A DNA stretch of 64,000 nt from Petrosia ficiformis. Lineage: Eukaryota; Porifera; Demospongiae; Haplosclerida; Petrosiidae. The position numbers were made by a program, and so were the translations under genes. Where the stretch lies: contig OX345652.1 of NCBI GenBank assembly GCA_947044365.1, positions 2,498,940 through 2,562,939 of the forward strand, given 5' to 3'. Below are positions 11,501 to 26,500 of this stretch, one piece after another. Under the pieces are notes generated by a model. It saw only the letters and a program-made list of their open reading frames with translations. It ran no database searches and was not told the origin of the DNA. Position 1 is the stretch's first letter, and each line of letters begins with the position of its first letter.

Positions 11501-14500
11501 GTAAACGACCACGCATTTAATTAAATGGGTCAAACTACATGTATCTGTCTGACCATCTGTTACTATTTTTAGAACCCACGTGTATATGCCTTCGTTAAAT
11601 ATGGCATATACACTTCGACGATCTCCAAGGTTAGCTATGAAACGAACACATCTGGAGGCAGAAATGGAGTCACCTATATGTGTAATATCCGGAAAGTGAG
11701 AGCATGCTTTGGGGAAGCCGAGAAATAACTGTTTAGTTCTATTCAAGAGTGTTTGACATCATTGCCTTCTGTCATTGAGCAGTGAAGGCTTCCTACTACT
11801 TTGTCAATGGCTTCACTAGGAACATCTTCACAGTATACACGAGCCACAATATCGCTCAATTCTTTTCTATGTTATACAGGAAACTTAGTCAATGTAGTGT
11901 ATAGTAACTGTTCATTTTCTAGAAGCCATATTTCACGAAGGCGTATACACGTGGGTTCTAAAAATAGTAGCAGACGGTCAGACAGATAGTTTGACCAATT
12001 TAATTAAATGCATGGTCGTTTACCACTCCTACTCTTACGTTTTCATCATTATGGGCTCCTGTTTTTAATCTTATAACCTTTTCAGGTGATATTGAAATAG
12101 TGAAGCAGCCAGTTAACACAGAATGTCGTTTTGATGAAAAGTTCCATCTTCATTGTGAAGCCAAAAGTAAATCTGGAAAGCATCTTTCATATACATGGAA
12201 AAGAGAGAAGCCAGGTATAACCATCATAAAGCAACTTTGTAGAAATTTAAATATTGAAAAGATAATTATAATGATACACATGTACATGTAGATACATGTA
12301 AAACTGTCAGTTTAAGAGATATACATGTATATGTACATGTAGCTGTAGAGTGCCAATTGAGATAGTGATATCACTATTATTAAATTGCACGGATGTTCAA
12401 AAATGCCTTCAAAGACAAAGACTACATGTACATTGATTGAACTCTAACTCTAACATACTTAACCCTACCTACATGTGTATCCCTACCCCTAACCCTACCC
12501 CTACTTTTACCCCAACCCTATCTCTACCCCTAACCCTAACCCTACCTCTACCCCTAACCCTACCCCTTACCCTACCCCTACCACTAACCCTACCCCTACT
12601 TTTACCCCTAACCCTATCTCTACCCCTAACCCTACCTCTACCCCTAACCCTACCCCTACCACTACCCCTAACCCTACCCCTACTTTTACCCCTAACCCTA
12701 TCTCTACCCCTAACCCTACCTCTACCCCTAACCCTATCTCTACCCCTAACCCTACCCCTTACCCTACCCCTACGTTTACCCCTAACCCTATCTCTACCCC
12801 TAACCCTACCTCTACCCCTAACCCTATCTCTACCCCTAACTCTAACCCTACCTCTACCCCTAACCCTACCCCTTACCCTACCCCTACCACTACCCCTAAC
12901 CCTACCCCTACTTTTACCCCTAACCCTACCTCTACCCCTAACCCTACCCCTACCACTACCCCTATCTCTACCCCTAACCCTACCTCTACCCCTAGCCCTA
13001 CCACTACCCCTAACCCTACCCCTACTTTTACCCCTAACCCTATCTCTACCCCTAACCCTACCTTTACCCCTAACCCTATCTCTACCCCTAACCCTACCCC
13101 TTACCCTACCCCTACCACTACCCCTAACCCTACCCCTACTTTTACCCCTAACCCTATCTCTACCCCTAACCCTAACCCTACCTCTACCCCTAACCCTACC
13201 CCTAACCCTACCCCTACTTTTACCCCTAACCCTATCTCTACCCCTAACCCTACCTCTACCCCTAACCCTACCCCTACTTTTACCCCTAACCCTATCTCTA
13301 CCCCTAACCCTACCTCTACCCCTAACCCTATCTCTACCCCTAACCCTACCCCTTACCCTACCACTACCCCTATCCCTACCCCTAATAATTGATTTTATAA
13401 GAGTTTGGAGGCATCTTTTGACGTTGTAGTTCAAATGAACTGAGATCTGAAGTTCAGAGTTAAATGGTCACAATTAGTAGATCATGTAATGTGACTGATA
13501 AAATTATGTTATTGTCCTGTAGGTCGTGTTACAGTTATGCATACAGAAACAGGAACATCTTCAACACTAACGAGTAGTTGGAAAAACCATGATACCTTAT
13601 TAATATACTGTGAAGTCAAACATGCTGATGGCAGTAGTGAGGAAGTAGTAACCACTGATAAAGTGAAAGTAACAGTACATTCCAGTAAGTTTAATTAGAT
13701 GTAACTCTTGCCCCAGGGCTATAGCTGTGTGTGTGTTTGTGTCTGTGTCTGTGTGTGTGTCTGTATCTGTGTCTGTGTGTGTGTCTGTGTGTCTATGTCT
13801 GTGTGTGTGTCTGTGTATAAGTGAGTGTTGGACTGTTGGTGTTGCAGAAACATCACTGCCAAACCTACATGTACAAATGCTAGAGCTCTGAAGTAATTCG
13901 ATGCTATAAGCTTTATCAAACATTCTTTTCTCAATATATACATGTACATTTTAGTTTCTTTCAGTCAGGGCTATAAATGTTTTTTTATATGTGCTATACC
14001 ACTCAACCACAAAGCACATTTGAAGCTTGTGGTACACGATATTGAGAACAGTCACTTTCAAAATATGATGAACACAGTAGAGTAAGGCACCATTATGATA
14101 ACCACAATCGCTATACAATCCAGGAAGATGCATCGTTAACCTTCCAAATGTTGTGGGCTTTTTATACAAAATGTTATACACCAAGGTAAAGGTCTCTACT
14201 AGATTTATCAAACCGAGGGCTGAAGGCATGAGGTTTGATAAATCTAGTAGAGACTGTACCGAGGTGTATAACGCACTTCTACCATGCTATAGCAACGCAT
14301 TTCATTTGCAAATACAGTAACCAAGCAAATCTTTGCGCGTGGCAACGGTATACATAATTTCACTAACCTATGGATATATTATAGTGTGGGTTTCTGTGAC
14401 TCTTTAGACAAGTAACTGATCTACAGTCAATCGCAAATGACAGAAATAGCTCTACATGTGGCAGACTTCCCGCTCCTCCTCCACTCCAGTATAAGGTGTG

Positions 14501-17500
14501 GTCTTCCAATAGCAATCAATCGATCGCGATCTCCATCAAGAAGTTCGCGATGCAAGAACAGCCCCACCCAACTATTTTTGTCATACTAGAGGAAACACTA
14601 GAGCTCTGAAAGACCTCAATCACAAGCATACAAACTGGTGCCAGATTTTCAAAAAGAACAAGCATCAATCACTATGAATTACAGTTAATAATTATAGCTA
14701 CAGTTGTATATAGTCATACCCTTCCGCCTACGCTTTACGGCGAATGTAATAATCTTTTAATGTGTAATTTATAAACCATTATATATAATAAATCAATGAC
14801 AACTCTGACAGAATTATTATACAATCCCGGGAAAATAATCCCGGGAGGTTTCAATATAATATTGAACCTCTCCAGGAGGTTTGATATGAGATTTATTAAC
14901 CTCATTTTGAGCAATTTCATTGGTCAATTAACTACAAGCGTGGTAGAAGTTTGATTATAGTTTATCAAATTTTAGTTATGGTTATAGTTAATTAAGGGTT
15001 TTAGTTTTAAAGTGACTAAAAGTGTCCATTTTTGCCAATTTTCATTTTAGTTAGTTATAGTTATTGCTGCAGACCTGTAATTTAGTTATACATAGTTTTG
15101 TTAATAGTGCCTTACTAAAATATGTTTCAGTTATAATTATAGTTAACCTACACAACACTACTTATTAGGTTTCTCATTCACTATAATGTTGATAATGTTT
15201 CTTTTCAGTATGGTTTGAAGAGCAACCCCTTGATATTGATGGATTTATTGGTGAATCTGCTCTGTTATACTGTAAAGCTGCTGGTAAAGGTCATATACAA
15301 TACTTATGGCTAAGATCAGAACAACTGAATGGGAAGAAAGAAAGGATACCTAATGTTGCCTTTGCTGATGATGGGATTTTTGAATTTCGTTCTCTTGGTC
15401 AAAAGGACTGGGGGTATTACACATGTCAAGCTCAAAATATTGATGGCTTTATTTCTTCTAATACAGTACATGTTCAATTTCAGACCAAAAACCAGCAAAG
15501 TGAGTAATGTTGACATAAATAAAAAGATATATGCATAAAAAAACATACTGTATTCCTATGATTGCATTGTGGAGTCATCATTCAGTAATCATGGCAGACT
15601 GACAGGTCAAAACCCAACACTCTATTATGGTTTGTTTATAAACTCTTTTTACTTTTCAACGGATTTTGTAAAACTTAGGAAAATGTTTCAAATAGAACAG
15701 CTACTAGTACCAGTTCTACTGTATGTAAGCTACAGTGTATAAGTGGTTTTCTTCTTGCTGGTCTATAGATCTTGAGTGTGTGTTCTTTTTAGTGTTGTTT
15801 TAGTATGATAATAATGACCACTTTTAGTTTTAGTTATAGTATGACTAGTTTATCACAATTTAGTTATAGTTATAGTTTAAAAACTAAAATAATATTAGGC
15901 TTACTAAAATGGTTTTAGTTTTATTAAACTAACTAAAAGTGGCCATTATTGGCCATTTTTCATTTTACTTAGTTATAGTTATTGCTGCAGACCTGTAATT
16001 TAGTTATATTTTAGTTACTAAAGCCATAATACCTTACTAAAAGGGGTTATAGTTATAGTTATAGTTAACTAAAACTGCACTAGTTCATTTATGTACTATG
16101 CCCATTATTTTACTCAAGTACATGTAGTTAGTAATGTAAATCAGACACTGAATTAAGTGACTGCAAATAACTAATAAACTCCACATTGTTAGCAAGTTTC
16201 ATTTCAGTACTCAATTAATTGATTTATCATGATATTACAAAATTACTAACATCATATAGGGCTGGGACGATTAATCGATTAATCAATTGATATTGAAAAT
16301 TCTTCTGATTATCGATTATAAGTCTGTGATATCAATTATGCTAATTATTCCAGTAGACATACTTTTCAAGCATGTGACGGCAAATAATGTACAATATGGA
16401 AGTGATAGGAAGCCTTTTGATGATCAAATGAGAGGAATTTCCTGTATTAATTGAATTAATTAGCTTAATTACTTCCGCTGATTTTAATCGATTATCAATC
16501 GACTTGAAGATAGTGATTATCGATTTAAGAATCTCAGCCGATTCCCAGCCCTAGTAATTACCAATATCAATTAATTGAATAATAATCATAGACCTTACAT
16601 AATCATAAATGAGATGTACATGTATATTAAAATTACAATATTAACCGAATGTGAGTAACTTTTTGATGTAGCAGTTTTGTTCATGATTCTAATATCAAGG
16701 TAACAAACACAATCGTGTATTAATACATACGTAATTTACTTTTTTTTAGATCTGTGCATCGAAGTTCAACCAGAATCATATGTGACTACACAAGGTCATT
16801 CTCTACAACTGGTATGCAAAGCCTCACCAAAACAGGGCACTGAATATCAGTGGTATCATAATGGGAACCAAGTAAGGTACTGACAGTTCACAATGTATGC
16901 GCTAATGTATGTACATGTACATTGTACATGTATAATTATGGTGATGCTATAACAATGTACATACATGTACATGTACATGTAATTCCATGAAATTTTCTTA
17001 AATGTGGCTGTGTAATTGTATATAATATGGATTTAGTGTTTGGTGTACATTGTTGTCTTTATATACATGTACTTGTATGTACATGTATATGCTTATAGTA
17101 ATAATTTTTATGGCCCGTAGGGCCATCCCTATAATTGCTTTCCATGGGGTTTAATGTATATATACATGTATATGTTTGTATCACTTGCGCGACTATGCGT
17201 TGTATACGTAGTTAAGGAAGTTGCGTCATTCCCGGGGGCTCGGTCAAATGGGCGTGGCGCGTAAAAGAACGCGCGTTTGGAGCTACTGAGCAGCTGAGGA
17301 AGCTTCAGAAAGGATGTAAAACTGCTAATAACTGTTGTATATATAGTATAAATAGTATGCAAGAATCTTTAACAAGTATGTATGATAAGTTGTTGAGTTT
17401 CAGACACGAGGAAGTCGTCATTTAGAACCTTGAAGGAGTACTTCAGTCAGTTCATCAAAGATCTGTGTATTTAGACTGCAATCAGGATTACACTTACTTC

Positions 17501-20500
17501 TTCAGGCCCCAGCTTTCGAGTACACAGAAAGGTAGAAACACTAGTGCCATCAGCAATGCTTAATACACACGTACAGTCATCACAAAGCAAATATAGGGAT
17601 GTTTTTTTCTCTATATACACTTGTTATGTTTATGCAATAATTGTTACATGTATTCTTCAGAGATGGCAAAGAAGACACTCTTATTTTATCTAATATAAGT
17701 GATTCTGATTTTGGGAAGTACCAGTGTTCTGTTAGGAATGGAGGGCAGTTTAAACAGTCAAGAGAAGTCAAAGTAGTGCGTGGATCATATATAGGTTAGT
17801 ACCTATGTTTAGTGTAACTAAAGTATGCTGAATGGCTAAGTAGTACTACATGTACATGTATGTTTTAATCGACCAATCAGATTGATTTATATCAGGTCAA
17901 TGAATCACTTATAAACCTCTCTAGGGGATACAAGTATTTACTTATTAACCTTCCATTTTGACCAATCAGATTGCTTAATGTTGCATTTAAAACATTCACA
18001 TAAAATTGCATAAATACTACAGCAAATGAAGTAAACTAATCTCAATGGTCAATACATGTAGTACATACATGTATGTACATGTACCATGTCACATGTACAT
18101 GTACCATGTCACATTTACATGTACATGTACATGTATATACATGTACATGTGTATATATATATATATATACGTACCTCATTCTCAGTTACTATGCGTTCAT
18201 ACACCTCACACCTGTGGCCCTTGGTAGTGTATAACATATACTTAGGTTGTAATTCACCAACCAAGATATGATTAAAATATATAATTATACATGTACATGT
18301 ATATATCCATGCTTGGTCACATGCACACATTCATTACATGATTAGCTACACCTAGAATGATTTCAATTTGCTAAATTTAATAATGATTATTATTATTAAT
18401 CACCAATAGCTTCCATAACAACATTACTATGTATAAGTGATGCAACAATATGTATAGGTTATACACCTCGATACGGTCTCTACTAGATTTATCAAACAGA
18501 GGGCTGAAGGCACAAGGTTTGATAAATCTAGTAGAGACAGTACCGAGGTGTATAACGCACTTCTACCAAGCAAATCTTTCCGTGTGGCATCAGTATACAT
18601 AATTTCGCTAACCTATTGATATAGTGTGAGTTTCTGTGATTCTTTAGACAAGTAACTGATCTACAGTCAATCGCAAATGACAGAAAGAGCTCTACATGTG
18701 GCAGACTTCTGGCTCCTCCTCCACTTCAGTATAAGGTGTGGTCTTCCGACAGCAATCGATCGATTACAATCGCTATCAAGAAGTTCGCGATGCAAGAACA
18801 CCCCCACCCAACTCTTTTGCAATCTCATATGAGAGGACACAATAGAGCTCTGAAAGACCTCAATCACAAGCATACAAACTGGTGCCAGATTTTCAAAAAG
18901 AACAAGCATCACTATGAATTACAGCTAATAATTATAGCTACAGTTGTATATAGTCATACCCTTCCGCCTACGCTTCACAGCGAGGGTAATAATCTTTTAA
19001 TGTGTAATTTATAAACCATTATATATAATAAATCAATGACAACTCTGACAGAATTATTATACAATCCCGGGAAATAATCAACGGGAGGTTTCAATATAAT
19101 ATTGAATTTCTCCAGGAGGTTTGATATGAGATTTATTAACCTCATTTTGAGCAATTTCATTGGTCAATTAACTACAAGCATGGTAGAAGAATATATATAT
19201 AATATATATATTATAATTATACATTTTGGATGGCCCTGAGGGCGATAAAAGTAACTAATAATTTTCTGCTCTTGATCATTTTGCAAAATGTTCATTTTAA
19301 GTCTCCTGTGATAATGTTATGATAACATTTATTGTTACTATAGAAACTACAAGAATGAACAACACTCAATCCAGTCAGATTGAAGGTTAGTGTTTACCTA
19401 TTAATGGAAGCTAGATACAGTACCTACGTAATTAATAACTATACACAGACTACAATGTAATTATTATGAATAATGAATTAGTACATGTACTTGTACATGT
19501 AATTCATAACTCACCCACATATCTTATAATGATTTCAGGATTAAGATTGAGAACATACAACAATATACAATATACATGTAGCCCCAGCATTATCTACCTT
19601 AAGACTACTATTAATTGTGTCCACTAAATTTAGCGATTTTTAAACGCTTAGATTTAGCATGCATTAATTTCCAAGTTTCTGTGCCACGCCAATGATACAT
19701 GTATACATGTACCTAATAAAATGATCATGAAATATATTTTTTAGCATGTGCATATTTTAGACATTAGTTGCTAAAATTGCTAAAATTAGTACATGCATTG
19801 AAAAGTAGATAAGGCATATACATGTACCTAGTATAATTCTTATACCAACCATACTGCAGTACCTTACATTAGTTTACATACTATCACTGTACTTCCATTG
19901 ACTATAGTGTACTGTACTTTGAATGTACTACACAGTATTACACCTCAGTAGATAAAGGAAGTTCACACATTACTATGATTACAGTACAAAATAATCCGAT
20001 AGAAGTACAGTTGACTCAGCTTATTAAAGTGTAGTTCCCATCATAGTGTATAAACTTAATAAAGTCAGGTACTTAAATACAACATTATTTATATTCACAT
20101 TTAATGATGAAATGTAATTATCGCAGAGCCAACAAAAAAATGAATTGCATCATATTAGACTCTTAAGTCTTAGTGTGTGCAAGAAAAGCACAAAGAAACC
20201 TCTATTACGCATGCTCAATTAAATCTTGTACACATTAACATGAAGTAGGAATTAGGAAGCTTAGTAATGGCCACAATCTAAATTGTACTTGGTGTGAAAG
20301 CATTGCTTTATCTTGAAACAAAATGTGTTGTGTTTTCATGTATTCATTTGTAATCAGACATCTTCTGAAAGTAGAGAAATGGTAATACAAATCTCATTAC
20401 TTTGGTTTTATAAATACATGTACATGTAGTATATCGTTTTGTTTTGTTTTATTTTGTATATTTTAAAGTTTGATTCTAGTGCTAATCACTATTCATAATT

Positions 20501-23500
20501 TCCCTGAAAATGTCAAAATGTGACACACAGGCAGACAGACAATATGATAAATATACAATGTACATGTACATGTATCTGTTTCTTCAGCTGAACACACTTT
20601 CACATTCAAATCACAAGGTGATGACAGTCCTGACATATTGTATGGTAAGCTCTTATCATGTGTCGCATAAGAAATAAAATTATACATGAATGTTGACTAT
20701 ATATACATGTTAGGTTTGGGCAATATTGAAAATTAAGTTTTGCGATTCTGGTAATTCAAATGATACCAGAAGGTCCCGTGCTCAATCCCTAGTCTGATTC
20801 CTGAGTTTTTTCAGTTTTCTTTTGTTTTTAATTCTCTCTTGTCTGCATATCATAGAGAACACTTTGCATAAGCCCGCCCAATGCAATCATCTTCATTGAT
20901 GACATGTAGTGACATCATTGCTTTTCATTTTACAGCAAGAGAAAAGATAGCATTATTGATTGCTAATCAAAATTACGAACGTGAAGATATCAAGTCACTA
21001 AATAGTCCTCATAATGATGTTAAATTGCTCAAAGAGCAAATGGAAAAGATGGGTTTCAAAGTATTTGCATTTTTTGATCTCAAATACAATGAAGTCATGG
21101 AAGCTCTAGAAAAGATTTGTCGTAAACTTGATGCTGGGATGTATGTATTGTTATATTATTCAGGTCATGGATTTCAACATCAGAATGTCGATTATATAAT
21201 GCCTGTCGATGCTTCTTTCCCTATCCAATGTGACGCCTGTATATCAGTTGATCACATCACATATAAGCTTCAGAAAACTAAGAGTAAAGTTTTTGTCTTT
21301 TTTGATTGCTGTCGAGTCAAGTAAGATTGTTAAGTATTGTTATACTGTTGATTCATCTTGCACATGTACACATACATACAATGTACATGAAAATTCATGT
21401 GCCTAGCATGCTTGCAAAAGGGATAGAAACGATTAACACAACAAGCAAGCAGCCACAATGGCTTACATGTACATGTACTGTAGTTCTATGTACCATAAGC
21501 TTTTAGGAAGTCTTTGTGGGTGACTGGGTGTGCATGTGACAGACATAGTGCTGCTGGGATAATGATATAATGTACATGTATATTGTGATATGATATATCA
21601 TATCACAATCTTGAACCTTGTTCAATTCATTGATAGTAGCATCTCATCTACCATGTAGCCATAACAGTAATACAGTATATGTATATTACTTATTTAATGA
21701 TTATGTCATGACATACATATGATAAGACTAGTGTTGCACCTATTACAGCAATTTGCCTATATGCCTATATTTCATAATCCATATTGCCTATATGCATATC
21801 CGATCTGATATTGCCTGTGTGAAATATATAGTTGTATTTATCTACTGTTCACACATGGTACAGTGTTAATTATCCTATTGGTCGTGTGCTATATATTCAG
21901 CCCAAAGTACATGTACATGTAGTTACAGCAGCCTTGGTTGCACACATCTTCAGATTGTACTTGTGCAGTTTGACAATAATGTAATCTGCAAGCCATTGTG
22001 TAAGCTGTATAGGCAATGTATAGGCAATGCAGTTGCCTATACCAATGGATACTCTGCCTATATCTTGAATATAGGGACCTATTCAGATCCCTATACTAGT
22101 ATAGGTGCAACCCTACATAAGACATAAAGTGTTATGACATAATAACATACTATCTTGGCAGTACTAGTGACATTTTATGTACAATAGCCTGATAACATGG
22201 GATGTATTGCAGTGGTATATTTTTTCATGACTTTCTCAGTTGTCTTTCGTGATTATAAAATAATTTTTCTTCACAATATTTAGTTATGAATCTGATAAAG
22301 TTGTTTCTCCTTCATCAACATCACATCCTACTCAATATATTGGATATGCTAACCTCTACAAAATTTTATCATGGTGAGTGGACATGTTTAGAATTAATTA
22401 TACAAATAAGGTCTGTTCACATTCACAATGACCTCAAAAATAGGGTGTGCATCAGAGTTTTTGAAGCATGGGCCAAATTGGCTCAAGAATGGTAAGTGTG
22501 TGCGCCATTGAGAATACATCTTGAGCCAATTAACAAAGAATTAATGCTGTTAGTGACAATATAATCATAATTAACTGCACCACTCGCCCAAAGAGATACA
22601 CATGTAACTCTGCAGTGCCAAATAAGAAGCTCTTCGGGCCAATGGTGCGTCATATGAGCTTATCAAAAACACTGATGTACATCATGTGATGACTTCATAT
22701 GTAATGTAGTGTATAAATTAATATCATAAGGTTAATATATGATTATATTGCAACTCAGCAATGGATTAAAATTTGGCTCACACAAAAGATAATTATATGA
22801 AAATAGTGCTGGTAAAAAGATTGTTGATCTAAAGTTATGAACATTTTCTGAGGACAGGGAGAACATGAAAGTCATGAATGACCTTTAGTTAACATTCTGA
22901 AGGATTTGTTTTTTGCTAGTCAGAACAATTTTATTTTAAAGCAAAATAATCAGATTAGAATGATTGAATGTACATGTGGATTTCCAAATATTTTGACATG
23001 TCCAAAATACATGTACATTATGCATTCTTCATATATAACCTATGATACAGATATATCATACCTTTTTCCTGTAGTTCTGCTAGTAATCCTGCATATGAGC
23101 GAATCTCAGACACATGTTCGGTATTCAACCGTGCACTGAGAAAAGCATTTGAAGAAAGGAAATCAGTACAACAGTTAGGATTTGATGTCACAAAAGGTGA
23201 TTATTGATACAGTCAGTGGTGTGTTGGAAGTATTGAGTGGTTAAACATATATAATAATAGTTTTGTGTCCGAGAATGTGATATAGCCCTCGCATGTTTGG
23301 GCTATATCACAGCCTCGAACACAAACTCAGGTCCTATATTTTGTATATAGGACCTGTTAGCATACTATATATATTACATATATATACATATTATATATAT
23401 AATTATGACCTAATTTTTGAATAGGGACACTTTGCTGCAACATAATTTTGATCAAACAGTTACCTTTAATCGCTCACCATTCCATTAGGAAGTTAATGCA

Positions 23501-26500
23501 CTTTGGTATTTAAGACACATAACAACAGCTCTTCCTGGTTACCAAATGTCAGTGACTTCCTGTACCAAATGGTGGAATGGTAAGCAATTAAAGGTGAACG
23601 TGTACTGGTGGCCTGTTAGTTAAAGTCCTGGCCTGCAATTGAAAAGTCGCAGGTTCGAGCAGTTCAAGCCTCACTAGGTGCAGGCTTTTTTCACCCATGA
23701 GCAGACTCAGCTTCACCCTCTAAATGAGGAGGTGTTCGTCACCACATCCTACCTTTTGGTCCCTGGGAACTGGTTGGTATTAGCAACTTGTGCTATTCCA
23801 GCTTCATCATTAACCAAAACACTTGTAGAAAAAAAAGCACTTGATAAAAATTTTTTTGTGAAAGAGCGTCCCTTCTTGAAAATTTATTGACATATATACA
23901 TTTACTTTAAATACACATGTACATAATACCATATTCTACATGTATATGGGTATAGTTTTACCTGTATAGTTTTTATTATTCATTATACATGTAGATATGC
24001 AAGATAATGGACAGACTAAAAATGGTAAAGAATTTCAACGTCCTGTTATTATGCAACAGCTAGGTTCTTCTGAAATAACACTTCATGAAGATATAATGAA
24101 GGATACATGGATGAGAGACACTCATGTGGAAGAAATTCATACCAACATAGAAGGTAATAATGGTATTACTCTACGATATGTTATTGCAGCAAAATTATTT
24201 ATTATCTCAGATTAGTTGGACTTATTTTAATACTCTACTTGTCATCTCTATCTGGAAATATTATAGATACATGTCCGCAGGTCTCCATACAGCTTAGGGA
24301 AAGTGATTCCTATCCCTTTAGACTTCAGACCAAATCTATTTCAACATTCAACAGTGTCTCAACTACAAGCCTTCTGGAGCCCCAGAACAACCTCAAATGG
24401 CATAAATTATTTAAAATGCACTTAACATAGAATTTAGTATTATATTATACTGGATATAGAAAAAGCTCTGTAATTTATATTAATTACCTCATTTGGGATG
24501 TTAATCATGTTATCACATCATTTCACTCTCTTGTCACAAGAGCAGTTATTACTTAGTAACCATATAACAACATTATTTTCAGTGCACTATTCTTAAATAT
24601 CAAGATAGTGCATTTAATATCTAATTGAAAACGTGATCCATATTAGCTTGTACTAGTTTACCACTCATATACAAACCCTGTTTAAACTTTAAACCCAGTG
24701 TACACATATCTGCTAATAATAATCTATATTTAATTATTATTGTTGACTGGTTACATAATTTATTCTGTAAAAAAAAAACGTTTTTCGTGACTTGTATAAA
24801 TTACATTGAAATGTAATAATAGTGCATTTACAAAATGTACCTATTCTTACTGACTCTCAAAGAACTGAATGTCTGAGTTATACACATGAATATCTATTAT
24901 TACAGAACCACTCAGAGATATATCCATTCAAGCTGGAGGGCATTTATTTGGAAAAATAACATTTAACTTTATTGTTAGCAATACTTTGATTGTGAAAATC
25001 ATACTAAGGAAAGCAAAATGTGAATGTATCATATCTACAGACCAACTAGTGAGTTTAGTCATCGATGTGCAATACATGTTGATAATTATATTGATATATT
25101 GATATTTTATAATTTGATACAATATCGATATACAAGCTTTTTAGGTGTATCGATACACTGGAGTGGAGAGTTTAGTAAACATGGTTTTTCTAATTGAATG
25201 ACGTTATATCTTAAAGTAATTATAACGACCTTGTGTTCATAACTTTGATTGATTTTTTTTTGCCATTTCTTGACAACTACAACCAAACAGGACATTTATT
25301 TACATCTTACAAGCATTTAAATTATATCATAATACTGTATTGTATCATGATGCTTTTGTGTCAGCTATATGCAGTAGTTAATTACACATTCCTAAGTGAC
25401 TTCAAACGTTTTTGTTGCTCTGTAATCTAATGTGTAGTATGGTGTATTGGAGACAAACATGTCATAATTACAAGCTATGCTAAATTGCACAGTAAAGTGT
25501 ATCGAATATCAATGTAATTCTTACTATTGTATCACAATGATAATATTTTGATGTATTGATACATATTAGACACTTCACTACTATTCTTAATTTAGTTTCT
25601 TACGCACTTCATAATTATGTACATGTAATTATAATGATTATAAATTTAGCAGAATGATAATATACTATTATGTACACCAAAGTCTTAATAACTTTTGCAA
25701 TTTGTGTATTAATACACACATTTACAATTGTATAGGAATCACAAAAACTTTGTGTGAAAAGAAATGTTGATGGCACAGAGATTAAAATTGTTGGACTTCA
25801 AAGATTGAAGGTACGTACATCACTTGAGGCATATACATGTTACAAAACTAATATGAACTCCATCTTGTGCAGAACCCAACACAAAACTAAAAGATGGAGT
25901 AAGGGAAAGGCTAGAGGTCCCTGGCCTCAGCATGACCCTTACTCTCAGTCCCATATCAGTATTGTGGTGCCAATACTTGATTACTTGTGTGTATCAATAT
26001 TAGACAAGGGGTATAGCATTTTGGTACTCGTACTTAAGCATGTGCTGATTTCTTGAGCAGTACACTCACTGAGTCACAAGCACACAACCAGACTGATACC
26101 TACTGGTCAGCTACCCTAACCCTTCAAAAAAATATGACACATGTGAAGCACATAGAGAACAAAATTAAGCAGTTCCTAGAGGCCACAGCCCTTCATTCCA
26201 CTAGCCACTCTCAGGTCTTTGGGCCTTTCCCGTGATTGTAAGGAATAGGAGGGAGTGGTGTGAAAATCTGGTTAAGATTATGTATTAACCCTGCTTCTTC
26301 CTTTAAAATCATCTATGGCTGACTCAAATGATGTTTTTATATTCTATATTCCTGTGCTGTTGCTAGGTTACAGTATTTATCACATGATGGAGTATCTTAC
26401 TGCATAGCTTCAGTTAATTAATTTTTCATGAGGTTATTGTTTGATTACATTTAATGATGTGAATACATTTTCTTTGGGAGGGAAGTGGAAAATGGTCCAC

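Noticed and set aside
12437..13434. 330-aa (+) and 321-aa (-) open frames rich in Leu/Pro/Thr or Arg/Gly/Val
   Set aside because: They are produced by a stop-free hexamer array; no conserved residues, inside a well-supported intron.
14735..19160. Pair of similar 61-aa minus frames (14735-14920 and 18975-19160)
   Set aside because: The similarity comes from two copies of the same interspersed element; no domain, both short.
23600..23700. tRNA gene
   Set aside because: A/B-box-like words are present but the cloverleaf and acceptor stem do not form; better explained as a SINE head.
25754..26235. Frames at 25754-26056 and 26053-26235 as a separate gene
   Set aside because: The first 57 bases belong to paracaspase exon 16; the rest is intron sequence with no recognisable domain, possibly an old element.
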